Shown here in pieces: positions 35,836 to 47,282 of a stretch of DNA of 64,000 nucleotides. The notes under the pieces were generated by a model that made no database searches, was not told the DNA's origin, and was given only the letters and a program-made list of their open reading frames with translations. The DNA is from Micrococcales bacterium (GTDB lineage Bacteria; Actinomycetota; Actinomycetes; Actinomycetales; Dermatophilaceae). The number at the start of each line of letters is the position of its first letter. The stretch's first letter is position 1. The stretch spans positions 1-64,000 of the forward strand of contig JAJTBD010000016.1 in NCBI GenBank assembly GCA_021287075.1. The letters run 5' to 3'. A program made the position numbers and the translations under genes.

Positions 35836-36180
35836 TCAGTGCCCCGCGGGGCGGTCGTCGTCGTGCGGGATGTGGTCGGGCACGACAATCGGCTTGGCCT
35901 TGGCCCAGGCCATGAAGGCCAGGCCGGCGGCGAGGAGTGCCAGGCCGGTCCACAGGTTGGCCCGGACCCCGCCGGTCTTGTCCAGCGACTGGTCGCCGAC
36001 AAAGCTCGCCAGCGTCAGGATCAGGCCATAGATCGAGAGCAGTGCGCCGATGATGTTGCGGATGTCGAAGGCGCCCGCCGTGTGCCGGCCGGACCCGGTG
36101 TCGGTGCCCGCGTCGGCCACGTCCTCGCGGACGTCGTCACGCGCGTCCTCGGCGTCATAGCGCTCAGGTGTGTGCGACAT
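35836..36180 (-). CDS. Small membrane protein accompanying an SSS symporter
   Basis: A 114-residue protein with an acidic N-terminal 35 residues and two membrane segments (about 41-60 and 76-93) followed by a His/Asp-rich tail. It begins 18 bases after the symporter stop and is surely co-transcribed. Some SSS transporters have a small DUF485 partner in the same position; this one does not show that signature. Function is unknown. Confidence 0.7.
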   Translation of the reverse strand: MSHTPERYDAEDARDDVREDVADAGTDTGSGRHTAGAFDIRNIIGALLSIYGLILTLASFVGDQSLDKTGGVRANLWTGLALLAAGLAFMAWAKAKPIVVPDHIPHDDDRPAGH

Positions 36181-36198
36181 GGAGGATCCCCCTTTCCC

Positions 36199-37953
36199 TT
36201 AGAAGATGACGTTGAGGACGAGGACCATGGCCAGCGCGATGAGCGCCAGCGGCACGGTGCGCTGGAAGAAGGGCAGGCTCGCCTCGTGCGGGTCGATGAG
36301 GTCCTCCTTGGGCGTCTCGGAGTAGACCAGGCCCTTGAGCGAGCCCTCGGGCTTGGGTGCTGTCATCAGCGAGACGACCACCGAGACCACGATGTCGACG
36401 ACGAAGGCCGTCGACGCGGCGACGAAGGCCAGGCCCTGGCCGGACAGCTCGAACGCCTTGCCGAACTCGCCCGCCGACCAGACCGCGATCGCCGACAGGG
36501 TGCCGGCCACCAGGCCCATCCAGCCCGCCGTCGCGGTCATCCGCTTCCAGAACATGCCGAGGATGAAGGTGGCGAACAGCGGAGCGTTGAAGAAGCCGAA
36601 GAGCGTCTGGAGGTAGTCCATGATGTTGCCGAACTTGCCGGCGATCGTGGCCGTGAAGATCGCGACGACGGTGGCCGCGAAGGTCGCCAGGCGCCCGATG
36701 CCCAGGTAGTAGTGGTCCGGCTTGTCCTTCTGGACGTAGGTCTGCCACAGGTCATAGCTGAAGACGGTGTTGAAGGCCGAGATGTTGGCCGCCATGCCGG
36801 CCATGAAGGCCGCGAGCAGACCCGCGATGGCCAGGCCGAGCAGACCGTTGGGCAGCACATCGCGCATGAGCAGCAGCAGGGCGTCGTTGTATTTGACGTC
36901 GCCCGACGCGCCACCGGGGATGGCGGCCTCGCCGCCGGACGCCTTGAGCTGGACGATCTCGTTGACCAGCACCGCCGCGACCATGCCGGGCAGGATCACG
37001 ATGAAGGGGACGAACATCTTGGGGAAGGCGCCGATGATGGGCGTCTTGCGGGCCGCGGAGATGGAGTTGGACGCCATCGCGCGCTGCACCTCGACGAAGT
37101 TGGTCGTCCAGTAGCCGAAGGAGAGCACGAAGCCCAGGCCGAAGACGATGCCGATGACCGACAGCAGCGGGCTGTCGAAGCCGGACAGGGGCAGGCCGGG
37201 CCAGGACTCGAGCTGGTCCTTGGCGGGCGTGATCTTGTCGTTGTTCGCCGCGGCGGCGGTGATCTTGTCCTTGAGGCCGCCATAGCCGCCCACCCGGTGC
37301 AGACCGATGAGGGTCAGCGGCAGGAGCGAGGCCACGATGACAAAGAACTGGAGCACCTCGTTGTAGATCGCCGCGGAGAGGCCACCGAGGGTGATGTAGG
37401 ACAGCACGATGACGGCGGCGACGATGAGGGCCGTCCACATCGGCCAGCCCAGCAGGGCGTGCACGATCGAGGCGAGCAGATAGAGGTTGACGCCGGCGAT
37501 GAGCAGCTGCGCGAGCGCGAAGGAGAGCGAGTTGACCAGGTGTGCGCCGGGCCCGAAGCGGCGGAGCATGAACTCCGGCACCGACCGGACCTTGGAGCCG
37601 TAGTAGAACGGCATCATCACGACGCCGAGGAAGAGCATGGCCGGGATGGCGCCCACCCAGAAGTAGTGGACGGTCGGCAGGCCCATCTGGGCGCCGGTGG
37701 CGGACATGCCCATGATCTCGACCGCACCGAGGTTGGCCGAGATGAAGGCCAGGCCGGTCACCCACGCCGGGAGCGAGCGCCCCGAGAGGAAGAAGTCGAT
37801 CGAGTCGGACACCTGGCGCCGGGCCATGAACCCGATGCCCAGGACGAACGCGAAGTAGATCGCGATGAGCAGGTAGTCGAGCCAGTTGGCCGTGATCAGT
37901 GTGTCAGCGGCGCGGACGGCTCCCTGCGCTGAGGAGATAAGCACCGTTGGCAC
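36199..37953 (-). CDS. Sodium:solute symporter (SSS family, SGLT-like)
   Basis: A 584-residue membrane protein from GTG 37953 with about 14 hydrophobic segments. FFLSGRSLPAWVTGLAFISA is the family signature in segment 1-2, and GGLSAAIYNEVLQFFVIVAS in the middle is typical of sugar-type SGLT members. It couples Na+ entry to solute uptake; the solute is not evident (sugars, inositol and sialic acid are all used by relatives). The 110 bases upstream are relatively A+T rich and probably hold the promoter. Confidence 0.9.
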   Translation of the reverse strand: MPTVLISSAQGAVRAADTLITANWLDYLLIAIYFAFVLGIGFMARRQVSDSIDFFLSGRSLPAWVTGLAFISANLGAVEIMGMSATGAQMGLPTVHYFWVGAIPAMLFLGVVMMPFYYGSKVRSVPEFMLRRFGPGAHLVNSLSFALAQLLIAGVNLYLLASIVHALLGWPMWTALIVAAVIVLSYITLGGLSAAIYNEVLQFFVIVASLLPLTLIGLHRVGGYGGLKDKITAAAANNDKITPAKDQLESWPGLPLSGFDSPLLSVIGIVFGLGFVLSFGYWTTNFVEVQRAMASNSISAARKTPIIGAFPKMFVPFIVILPGMVAAVLVNEIVQLKASGGEAAIPGGASGDVKYNDALLLLMRDVLPNGLLGLAIAGLLAAFMAGMAANISAFNTVFSYDLWQTYVQKDKPDHYYLGIGRLATFAATVVAIFTATIAGKFGNIMDYLQTLFGFFNAPLFATFILGMFWKRMTATAGWMGLVAGTLSAIAVWSAGEFGKAFELSGQGLAFVAASTAFVVDIVVSVVVSLMTAPKPEGSLKGLVYSETPKEDLIDPHEASLPFFQRTVPLALIALAMVLVLNVIF

Positions 37954-38062
37954 CTCCAGCGAGGACGGATGGGACCCGCATCACAGTAGGCCCATATGGA
38001 ACACCAGCAACTTGTGCATCATCATTCGTGGGAATCGCCACCAAAGCGTTATCGCCCCTCGC

Positions 38063-38980
38063 CTAGGGCGTGGGCATGCCGCCATTGACGTTGAGCGTCT
38101 CGCCCACGACATAGCTCGACTCGGGCGAGGCGAGGAAGACATAGGCGGGGGCGAGCTCGGTCGGCTGGCCGGCGCGGCCGAGGGCCGTGGACTGGCCGAA
38201 CTCCGGGAGGTCCTCCGGCTTCTGGCCCCCGGACGGCTGGAGCGGCGTCCAGATCGGCCCCGGCGCGACGCCGTTGACGCGGATGCCCTTGGGCGCGAGG
38301 GCCTCGGCCAGACCCTTGGTGAAGTTGTTGATCGCGGCCTTGGTCGAGGCATAGTCCACGAGCGTCGGCGAGGGCTGGTAGGCCTGGATCGAGGTCGTGT
38401 TGATGATGGTCGCGCCCGGCTCGAGGTGGGGCAGCGCCGCACGCACGAGCCGGAACATCGCCAGGATGTTGATGTCGTAGGTGGCTTCGAGCTGCTCGTC
38501 GTCGATCTCCTCGAACTCGGCCGCCTTCTGCTTGCCGCCGTTGTTGACGAGGATGTCCAGGCCGCCGAGCTGGTCGACCGCCCCGTCCACGAGCTCCTTG
38601 GCAAAGGCCTTGTCGCGCAGGTCTCCGGGCAGGGTGGCGGCGGTGCGGCCCTCGGCCCGGATGATCTCGGCGACCTTCTGCGCGTCCTGCTCCTCCTCGG
38701 GCAGATAGGTGATCGCGACGTCGGCCCCCTCGCGGGCGAACGCGATAGCGGTGGCAGCCCCGATCCCGGAGTCGCCGCCGGTGATGAGCGCCTTGCGGCC
38801 CTCCAGCCGACCGGTCCCTCGATAGGACTTCTCGCCGAGGTCGGCCTTGGGGGTCATCTCGGCGTCGAGGCCGGTACCGGGCAGTGACTCGGCCGGCGGG
38901 GAGATGACCGGATAGCGCTTGGTCGGGTCCTGGAAGGCCAGCTGGTCGGTGGTGGTCTGGTCGCTGTCCTGGGAGGCCAT
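38063..38980 (-). CDS. Short-chain dehydrogenase/reductase (YghA/YhdF-like)
   Basis: A 305-residue NAD(P)-dependent oxidoreductase with a 55-residue N-terminal extension (SPPAESLPGTGLDAEMTPKA) typical of the general-stress SDR group. The cofactor loop is ITGGDSGIG, the usual NNAG is NNGG, and the catalytic triad is Ser in TTSIQ with YASTK. The substrate may be a sugar or aldehyde. No operon partner is evident. Confidence 0.9.
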   Translation of the reverse strand: MASQDSDQTTTDQLAFQDPTKRYPVISPPAESLPGTGLDAEMTPKADLGEKSYRGTGRLEGRKALITGGDSGIGAATAIAFAREGADVAITYLPEEEQDAQKVAEIIRAEGRTAATLPGDLRDKAFAKELVDGAVDQLGGLDILVNNGGKQKAAEFEEIDDEQLEATYDINILAMFRLVRAALPHLEPGATIINTTSIQAYQPSPTLVDYASTKAAINNFTKGLAEALAPKGIRVNGVAPGPIWTPLQPSGGQKPEDLPEFGQSTALGRAGQPTELAPAYVFLASPESSYVVGETLNVNGGMPTP

Positions 38981-39066
38981 GAGCGGCTCCTTTCCATCGG
39001 TTCCCGCCAGCCCATCACGCTCCCCGGGGCCCCTGCCTCACCCTGTGGCATGGGATCGCCCGCGAC

Positions 39067-40155
39067 TCACCCGGGGAGAGCCGCGAGCCGCCGCGCGATC
39101 TGGATGTGCAGCTGGAAGCTCGCCCGCATCGCCCGGGTGGAGTGCAGGTTTAGCACGACCTGGGCATCCTGGGCCGGGTAGTGGAAGGCGTGGGCGGCCG
39201 TGAGCCCCAGACCGCCCACCGGCTCGGGCAGACCGCGCAGCACGAGTGGCATGAACTCGCCGAATCGCAGCGTGGCCAGCCCTGCGCCGTAGTGAATGCC
39301 CGGCCGCAGCCGCGACCGCGGACGAGCCAGGTGGGCGAGCAGCTCCGCGGAGATGAGCGCGCCCGCGTGCAGCGCCCGCTGGAAGCGGACGAGGTCGTCG
39401 GCCGTCGTGACCGCTCCCCCGTCGACGGAGCCGACACTGAGCACCGGCAGCCGGCTGACCTCGGCGCGCGCAACCCACATCGGGGCGATGTCGAGGGCGG
39501 CGAGCTCCGCCCGCGTGGCGGTGTCGTGTGGCTGGCCCGTGTGCGTCATCCCCGCCGGGTCGAAGACCTGCTCGCGCAGGAGCTCGCGGGCCGGACGCCC
39601 GGCAACCTCCTCGGCGACCCGCAGCAGCAGCGCGAAGCCAGCGTCGGTGTATCCGAAGCGCGCCCCCGGCCGGCCGACCGCAGGCAGGCCCCGGGCCTGC
39701 GCCAGCACCGACCGCAGGTCCCAGCGCCGGTCGGGATCGGACCCCAGCCCCGCGAGGGAGCAGGCGGTCCGGTGGCCGCGCGGTGGCTCGAGCGGGTCGG
39801 GCAGCCCGGAACGGTGGGCCAGCAGGTGCTCGACGGTCACCTCGACCCCGAGGTCGACGCCGTCCGCGGCCGGCAGCCCGGCGAGGTCGTCGGCCGGCAT
39901 GAGGGTGCCGACGGGCGAGTCGAGCGCGAGACGGCCCTGCTCGACCAGACGCCCGATGAGCACGGCGACGAAGACCTTGCCGATGCTCGCCGTGTGGAAG
40001 GGCTGCTCGACCGCGCCGTAGCCGAAGCGCACGCCCGGCGCCTCGACGAGCACCTGCGGCGCCGGCAGCCCCGGCGACCGTCGGCGGGTGAGGCGGTCCA
40101 GGCGGGAGCGCAGCGCCCCGTCGAGCCAGTCCTGGAGCGCGGGCGTGGATGACAT
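39067..40155 (-). CDS. Serine hydrolase, class C beta-lactamase family, under PadR control
   Basis: A 362-residue protein with the SxxK motif in HTASIGKVF, the second motif in FGYTDAGF and a HRSGL strand. No signal peptide is present. It is divergent from a PadR regulator, and two palindromes in the 75-base gap overlap its likely promoter, so it is probably the regulator's target. The third KTG-like box is hard to place (AHAFHYP region). Esterase or peptidase activity is possible. Confidence 0.8.
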   Translation of the reverse strand: MSSTPALQDWLDGALRSRLDRLTRRRSPGLPAPQVLVEAPGVRFGYGAVEQPFHTASIGKVFVAVLIGRLVEQGRLALDSPVGTLMPADDLAGLPAADGVDLGVEVTVEHLLAHRSGLPDPLEPPRGHRTACSLAGLGSDPDRRWDLRSVLAQARGLPAVGRPGARFGYTDAGFALLLRVAEEVAGRPARELLREQVFDPAGMTHTGQPHDTATRAELAALDIAPMWVARAEVSRLPVLSVGSVDGGAVTTADDLVRFQRALHAGALISAELLAHLARPRSRLRPGIHYGAGLATLRFGEFMPLVLRGLPEPVGGLGLTAAHAFHYPAQDAQVVLNLHSTRAMRASFQLHIQIARRLAALPG

Positions 40156-40166
40156 GACGGCCTCCC

Positions 40167-40185
40167 ATGTGTCTATGAGACATAT
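40167..40185. promoter_or_regulatory. PadR operator candidate 1
   Basis: TGTCT-ATG-AGACA (40170-40182) is a perfect inverted repeat, extended imperfectly to 19 bases. It lies 12 bases upstream of the serine hydrolase start. PadR proteins bind short palindromes of this kind. Confidence 0.7.
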
Positions 40186-40196
40186 CTAGCAGACGG

Positions 40197-40207
40197 GTCT
40201 CAGAGAC
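40197..40207. promoter_or_regulatory. PadR operator candidate 2
   Basis: GTCTC-A-GAGAC is a perfect palindrome sharing the GTCT/AGAC core with site 1. The two centres are 26 bases apart, and this one is 23 bases before the padR start, consistent with autoregulation. Confidence 0.65.
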
Positions 40208-40230
40208 ACAAGCGGGATAGGCTCCCGGCC

Positions 40231-40755
40231 ATGTCCCACGTAATCCTAGGTCTGCTGCTCCTGTGGCCGATGAGCCGCTATGACCTCATCCGCGCCTTCG
40301 AGGCGGGGGTCTCGCTCTTCTACAGCGCGAGCTCGGGCAGTCTCAAGCGGGCGCTCGACGGGCTCCTTGAGCGGGGGCTGGTCGAGGTCGAGAGCGTCGA
40401 GCAGGGGTCCCGCGGCCGCAAGGTCTACCGCGTGACGGATGCCGGTCGCTCGGCCTTCCACGCGTGGATGCGCAGCGAGCTGACCGAGTCCAGCGCGGAG
40501 ACCGGGGCTCTGGCCCGCCTCTACTTCCTCGGACTGGTCGAGCCGGCCGACCGCGAGGCGGTCATCGCCCGCATCACGGAGCGCCTCGGCGACGACCTCG
40601 CCCGCCTCGAGGCGCTGCAGGCCGAAGTCCAGCAGGCTTCCGTCCCAACGGAACTCGCCGATGTCGCGACCTACCAGAGGGCGACGCTCGCCTACGGGCT
40701 GGCCTCCCACCGGTTCGCTCTCGACTGGTTCCGCACGGGCCTCCCCCGGGACTGA
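40231..40755 (+). CDS. PadR-family transcriptional regulator
   Basis: A 174-residue regulator with an N-terminal winged helix (ILGLLLLWPMSRYDLIRAFE, SLKRALDGLLERGLVEVE, KVYRVTDAGR) and a C-terminal Vir-type helical dimerisation domain. It is divergent from the serine hydrolase, with two shared-core palindromes between them. The inducer is unknown. Its stop is followed 11 bases later by a bidirectional terminator. Confidence 0.9.
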   Translation: MSHVILGLLLLWPMSRYDLIRAFEAGVSLFYSASSGSLKRALDGLLERGLVEVESVEQGSRGRKVYRVTDAGRSAFHAWMRSELTESSAETGALARLYFLGLVEPADREAVIARITERLGDDLARLEALQAEVQQASVPTELADVATYQRATLAYGLASHRFALDWFRTGLPRD

Positions 40756-40766
40756 CCCCAGACGCA

Positions 40767-40803
40767 GGTATGCCGCACGCTCATGGTGAGCGCGCGGCAT
40801 ACC
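40767..40803. terminator. Bidirectional terminator built from an inverted GGTATGCCGC pair
   Basis: GGTATGCCGC (40767-40776) pairs with its complement (40794-40803), and the stem continues inward with GCTCA/TGAGC after a small internal bulge. It lies between convergent padR and icd. Confidence 0.85.
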
Positions 40804-40835
40804 TCATGCAGGTGGTCGCCCCGGAGGGCGACCGG

Positions 40836-43106
<2,271 letters not shown>

Positions 43107-43203
43107 TCACCGCGACCCCGCGGCTGCGCCCATCCTCCCACGTCACCGGAGCGGTCTGTGGGGGTATGCCGTGTGGTGGCAGTTCAGTCGCGGTCTCGTT
43201 CGA

Positions 43204-43545
43204 TCAGCGGGCCTCTGCCCACCAGCCGACCCGCGCCGCCTCATCCCATTCGCCGTCCGGAACCACCCCGAGGAAGGTGAAGGTGCCGTCCGGCTCGGGG
43301 TTGTGGCCCACACCCCACGAGACCGGCTCCTCCTCCAGGCCCAACCACTCGACCGTCACGTGCCACGGATCCGCCCGGACGATCCTGCCGGGATGCCCGT
43401 GCTGGAGGACCGGCGTCGTGCCGTCACCCTGGGGGGCGAAAATGTCCTCCTCGTGCTGGGGGCCCAGCCAGATCACCCGCACGCCCGGACGCGCCGATGC
43501 AACGGTGAGGTGGCACAGATCGCTACTACCCGGCATTCGCAGCAT
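43204..43545 (-). CDS. Hypothetical protein downstream of the ABC exporter
   Basis: A 113-residue Trp- and Pro-rich acidic protein starting three bases after the exporter stop. No family is recognised. Its amino acid make-up (no runs of Arg or Ala typical of shadow frames) and tight spacing support it as a real gene. The 148 bases after it contain one GTATGCCG repeat at 43164 and nothing else I can name. Confidence 0.55.
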   Translation of the reverse strand: MLRMPGSSDLCHLTVASARPGVRVIWLGPQHEEDIFAPQGDGTTPVLQHGHPGRIVRADPWHVTVEWLGLEEEPVSWGVGHNPEPDGTFTFLGVVPDGEWDEAARVGWWAEAR

Positions 43546-43548
43546 TCT

Positions 43549-45552
43549 TCACCCAGTCCGGACAGCGAGGGTAGTGTCCTCCTCGACGGCGGCGCCGGCG
43601 AACTGGGCCTGGTAGAGCCGGCTGTAGGCGCCGCCGGCGTGGACGAGCTCGTCGTGGCTGCCCTGCTCCACGATCCGGCCGGCCTCCATCACGAGGATGA
43701 CGTCGGCGTCGCGGATCGTCGACAGGCGGTGGGCGATGACAAACGACGTGCGGTCGCTGCGCAGCGCCGCCATGGCGTGCTGGACGAGCAGCTCGGTGCG
43801 GGTGTCGACCGAGGAGGTCGCCTCGTCGAGGATCAGCAGCGCGGGCTGGGAGAGGAAGGCCCGGGCGATCGTGAGCAGCTGCTTCTCGCCGGCCGAGATG
43901 TTGGAGCCCTCGTCGTCGATGCGCGTGTCATAGCCGTCGGGCAGCGAGTGGACGAAGCGGTCGACATAGGTGGCGCGCGCCGCCTCGAGGATCTCCTCCT
44001 CGCTCGCGCCGGGTCGGCCATAGGCGATGTTGTCGCGGATCGTGCCGTTGAAGAGCCAGGTGTCCTGGAGGACCATGCCGATCTGGTCGCGCAGGTCTTG
44101 GCGGCGCATCTGGGCGATGTCGACACCGTCGAGCGTGATGCGGCCGCCGTCGAGCTCGTAGAAGCGCATGATCAGGTTGACCAGCGTGGTCTTGCCCGCG
44201 CCCGTGGGGCCGACGATGGCGACCGTCTGCCCCGGCTCGACGACGAGGTCGAGGTGCTCGATGAGCGGCTTGTCGGGGCTGTAGGAGAAGGACACATCCT
44301 CGAACTCGACCCGTCCGTGGGCTTGGTCTATTGCGAGCGGCTGCCCCGACTCGGCCACCTGCTCGTCGGCGTCGAGGACCTCGAAGACCCGCTCGGCAGA
44401 GGCGACCCCGGACTGGAGCAGGTTGGCCATGGAGGCGACCTGGGTCAGCGGCTGGGTGAACTGGCGGGAGTACTGGATGAAGGCCTGGACCCCGCCGAGG
44501 GTCATCGAGCCGCCCGCCACGCGCAGCCCGCCGACGACGGCGACCGCGACATAGGAGAGGTTCCCGACGAACATCATCGCCGGCATGATGATGCCGCTGA
44601 TGAACTGGGCGCTGAACCCGGCGCTGTAGAGGTCGTCGTTCTTGTCCGCGAAGGCGGCCTCGTTGTCGCGCTGGCGGCCGAAGACCTTGACCAGGCTGTG
44701 CCCGGTGAAGGACTCCTCGACGACGGCGTTGACCTCACCGGTCGAGCGCCACTGGTCCTTGAAGTGGCCCTGGGCGCGCTTGCCGATGACGCCCGTGACG
44801 ATGCCCGCGAGCGGGATCGTCACCAGCGCGATGACGGTGAGCAGCGGCGAGACCCAGAACATCATGGCGAGCATCGCCAGGACCGTCAGCAGCGAGGTGA
44901 GCAGCTGGCTGAGGGTCTGCTGGAGCGACTGCGAGACATTGTCGATGTCGTTGGTGACACGGCTGAGCAGCTCGCCACGGGGCTGGGAGTCGAAGTAGGG
45001 CAGCGGGAGCCGGTTGATCTTGTCCTCGACATCGCGTCGGAGGTTGAAGATCGTGCGGTTGACCGCGCCGGCGAGCAGGTGCTGGGAGACCCAGGAGATC
45101 AGCGAGGCGGCGGCATACAGCGCCAGCACGAGGAGGATCACCCGCAGCACCGCGTCGAAGTCGATCCCCTGACCCGGGACGAGATGGGTCATGCCGGAGA
45201 GCATGTCGGCCATCTGGTCCTGACCACGGGAGCGCAGCTGCTCGACCATCTGCTCCTGGGTGACGCCCGCCGGGAGGTTGCGCCCGACGATGCCGGCAAA
45301 GATCAGATCCGTTGCGCGGCCGAGGATCTTGGGGCCGAGCGCCGAGAGCACGACGCTGACGACGGTCATCGCGATGATGCCCAGGAGCAGCCCGCGCTCG
45401 GGTCGCATCAACCCGACGACGCGCCTGGCCGAGGCCCTGAAGTCCTGGGCCTTCTCGCCGCTGCCGGCCATGGCGCCGGGGCCGTGCACGGGTCGCTGCG
45501 GGCCACGCCGCTGCTCGGCGGCCTTCTCCTCTGCGGTCTTGAGCTCGCTCAT
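43549..45552 (-). CDS. ABC exporter half-transporter (ATPase plus membrane domain), consensus-Glu subunit
   Basis: A 667-residue protein with a 60-residue hydrophilic N terminus, six membrane segments and a C-terminal ATPase. Walker A is GPTGAGKT, the signature is degenerate (ISAGEKQ instead of LSGGQ), and Walker B is LLILDEATSSVD with the catalytic Glu. With the 577-residue partner, whose stop overlaps by four bases, it forms a heterodimeric multidrug- or lipid-type exporter. Confidence 0.9.
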   Translation of the reverse strand: MSELKTAEEKAAEQRRGPQRPVHGPGAMAGSGEKAQDFRASARRVVGLMRPERGLLLGIIAMTVVSVVLSALGPKILGRATDLIFAGIVGRNLPAGVTQEQMVEQLRSRGQDQMADMLSGMTHLVPGQGIDFDAVLRVILLVLALYAAASLISWVSQHLLAGAVNRTIFNLRRDVEDKINRLPLPYFDSQPRGELLSRVTNDIDNVSQSLQQTLSQLLTSLLTVLAMLAMMFWVSPLLTVIALVTIPLAGIVTGVIGKRAQGHFKDQWRSTGEVNAVVEESFTGHSLVKVFGRQRDNEAAFADKNDDLYSAGFSAQFISGIIMPAMMFVGNLSYVAVAVVGGLRVAGGSMTLGGVQAFIQYSRQFTQPLTQVASMANLLQSGVASAERVFEVLDADEQVAESGQPLAIDQAHGRVEFEDVSFSYSPDKPLIEHLDLVVEPGQTVAIVGPTGAGKTTLVNLIMRFYELDGGRITLDGVDIAQMRRQDLRDQIGMVLQDTWLFNGTIRDNIAYGRPGASEEEILEAARATYVDRFVHSLPDGYDTRIDDEGSNISAGEKQLLTIARAFLSQPALLILDEATSSVDTRTELLVQHAMAALRSDRTSFVIAHRLSTIRDADVILVMEAGRIVEQGSHDELVHAGGAYSRLYQAQFAGAAVEEDTTLAVRTG

Positions 45553-47282
45553 GCCGCCTCCTCCGCGGGACGCTGGGACTCGACGATCTCGGCATAGGTC
45601 GGGCAGGTCTCCACGAGCTCGTCGTGGCGACCCGATCCGACGACGCGGCCGTCGTCGAGGACGATGATCTGGTCGGCATCGATGACGGTCGAGACCCGTT
45701 GTGCGACAACGATGACCGTCGAATTCCGGGTGGCCGGGCGGAGCGCGGCACGCAGCCGTGCGTCGGTGGCCAGGTCGAGCGCGCTGAAGCTGTCGTCAAA
45801 GAGATAGATGTCGGGGCGCGCGACGATGGCGCGCGCGATCGCGAGCCGCTGGCGCTGGCCGCCGGAGACATTGGAGCCGCCCTGGGCGATGGGGGCGTCG
45901 AGGCCCCCGGGCATCGCGCGGACGAAGTCCTCCGCCTGGGCGATCCGCAGGGCCTCCCACAGCTGCTCGTCGGTGGCCTCGGGGTCGCCGAAGCGGAGGT
46001 TGGAGGCCACGGTGCCGGTGAAGAGATAGGCCTTCTGCGGGACCATGCCGACGCGGCGCCAGACGTCGTCGAGCGCGGCCTCGCGCACGTCCGCTCCCCC
46101 GATCCTCACGGACCCGTCGCTCGCGTCATACAGCCGCGGGATCAGGTGCAGGAGAGTCGATTTGCCCGAGCCGGTTGACCCGATGATCGCCGTGGTCTGC
46201 CCGGGTGACGCGGTGAAGCTGATGTCGTGCAGCACGGGGTGCTCCGCCCCCGGGTAGGAGAAGTCGACCAGGTCCAGGCGCACCTCGACCGGACCCTCGG
46301 GGATGGCCACGGCGGTGGCGGGCTCGTGGACGCTGGAGTCGGTCTCGAGGACCTCGCCGATGCGCCCCGCCGAGACGGTCGCGCGCGGGATCATCATCGA
46401 CATCATCGTGGCCATCATCACCGACATCAGGATCATGATCAGATAGCTCATGAAGGCGAAGAGCTGGCCGACCTGCATGTCGCCGGCGTCAATCCGCTTG
46501 GCGCCAAACCAGATCACGGCCACGCTCGAGGCGTTGAAGATGAACATCACGATCGGGAAGACGATGGCCATCAGGCGCCCCACGGCGAGCGAGGCACCCG
46601 TATAGACGCCGTTGGCGACGTCGAAGCGCTCCCGCTCGTGGTCCTCGCGCACGAACGCGCGGACGACGCGGATGCCCGTGATCTGCTCGCGCAGGATGCG
46701 GTTGACGTTGTCGACGGAGGTCTGCATCGTGCGGAACTGCGGGACCATGCGCCAGGTCGCCAGGCCCACGACCAGCGCCAGCAGCGGCACCGCGACGGCC
46801 AGCAGCCAGGTGAGCCCGGCGTCCTCGCGCAGCGCCATCACCAGTCCGCCGATCATCATGATCGGCGCCCCGACCATCATGGCGGCGCCCATGAAGGAGA
46901 CCTGCTGGATCTGCTGGACATCGTTGGTGGCACGCGAGATCAGCGTCGGCGCACCGAAACGGGCGACCTCCTGTGCGGAGAAGTCGCCGACCCGGTGGAA
47001 GACGGCGGCGCGCAGGTCGCGGGCCATGCCTGCGGTCGAGCGGGCCGCGAGATAGGTCGCGGCGATCGAGGCGATGATCTGCACGAGCGAGACCCCGAGC
47101 ATGATCCCGCCCAGTCGCAGGATCTGACCGGTGTCGCCCTTGGCCACACCGTCGTCGATGATCTGCGCGTTGAGGCTCGGCAGATAGAGCGAGGCGATGG
47201 TGCCGGCGAGCTGGAGCAGCAGGAGCAGGGCCAGCAGGCCGGAGTAGGGCCGGAGGTATCGGCGCAGGATGCGAAGGAGCAT
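45549..47282 (-). CDS. ABC exporter half-transporter, degenerate-site subunit
   Basis: A 577-residue protein with six membrane segments, Walker A GSTGSGKS, a good signature VSGGQRQR, and Walker B YLFDDSFSALD. The residue after the Walker B Asp is Asp instead of the catalytic Glu, as in the degenerate subunit of heterodimeric exporters such as TM287/288. It follows the TetR gene with no gap, so the regulator and both transporter genes form one operon. Confidence 0.9.
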   Translation of the reverse strand: MLLRILRRYLRPYSGLLALLLLLQLAGTIASLYLPSLNAQIIDDGVAKGDTGQILRLGGIMLGVSLVQIIASIAATYLAARSTAGMARDLRAAVFHRVGDFSAQEVARFGAPTLISRATNDVQQIQQVSFMGAAMMVGAPIMMIGGLVMALREDAGLTWLLAVAVPLLALVVGLATWRMVPQFRTMQTSVDNVNRILREQITGIRVVRAFVREDHERERFDVANGVYTGASLAVGRLMAIVFPIVMFIFNASSVAVIWFGAKRIDAGDMQVGQLFAFMSYLIMILMSVMMATMMSMMIPRATVSAGRIGEVLETDSSVHEPATAVAIPEGPVEVRLDLVDFSYPGAEHPVLHDISFTASPGQTTAIIGSTGSGKSTLLHLIPRLYDASDGSVRIGGADVREAALDDVWRRVGMVPQKAYLFTGTVASNLRFGDPEATDEQLWEALRIAQAEDFVRAMPGGLDAPIAQGGSNVSGGQRQRLAIARAIVARPDIYLFDDSFSALDLATDARLRAALRPATRNSTVIVVAQRVSTVIDADQIIVLDDGRVVGSGRHDELVETCPTYAEIVESQRPAEEAA

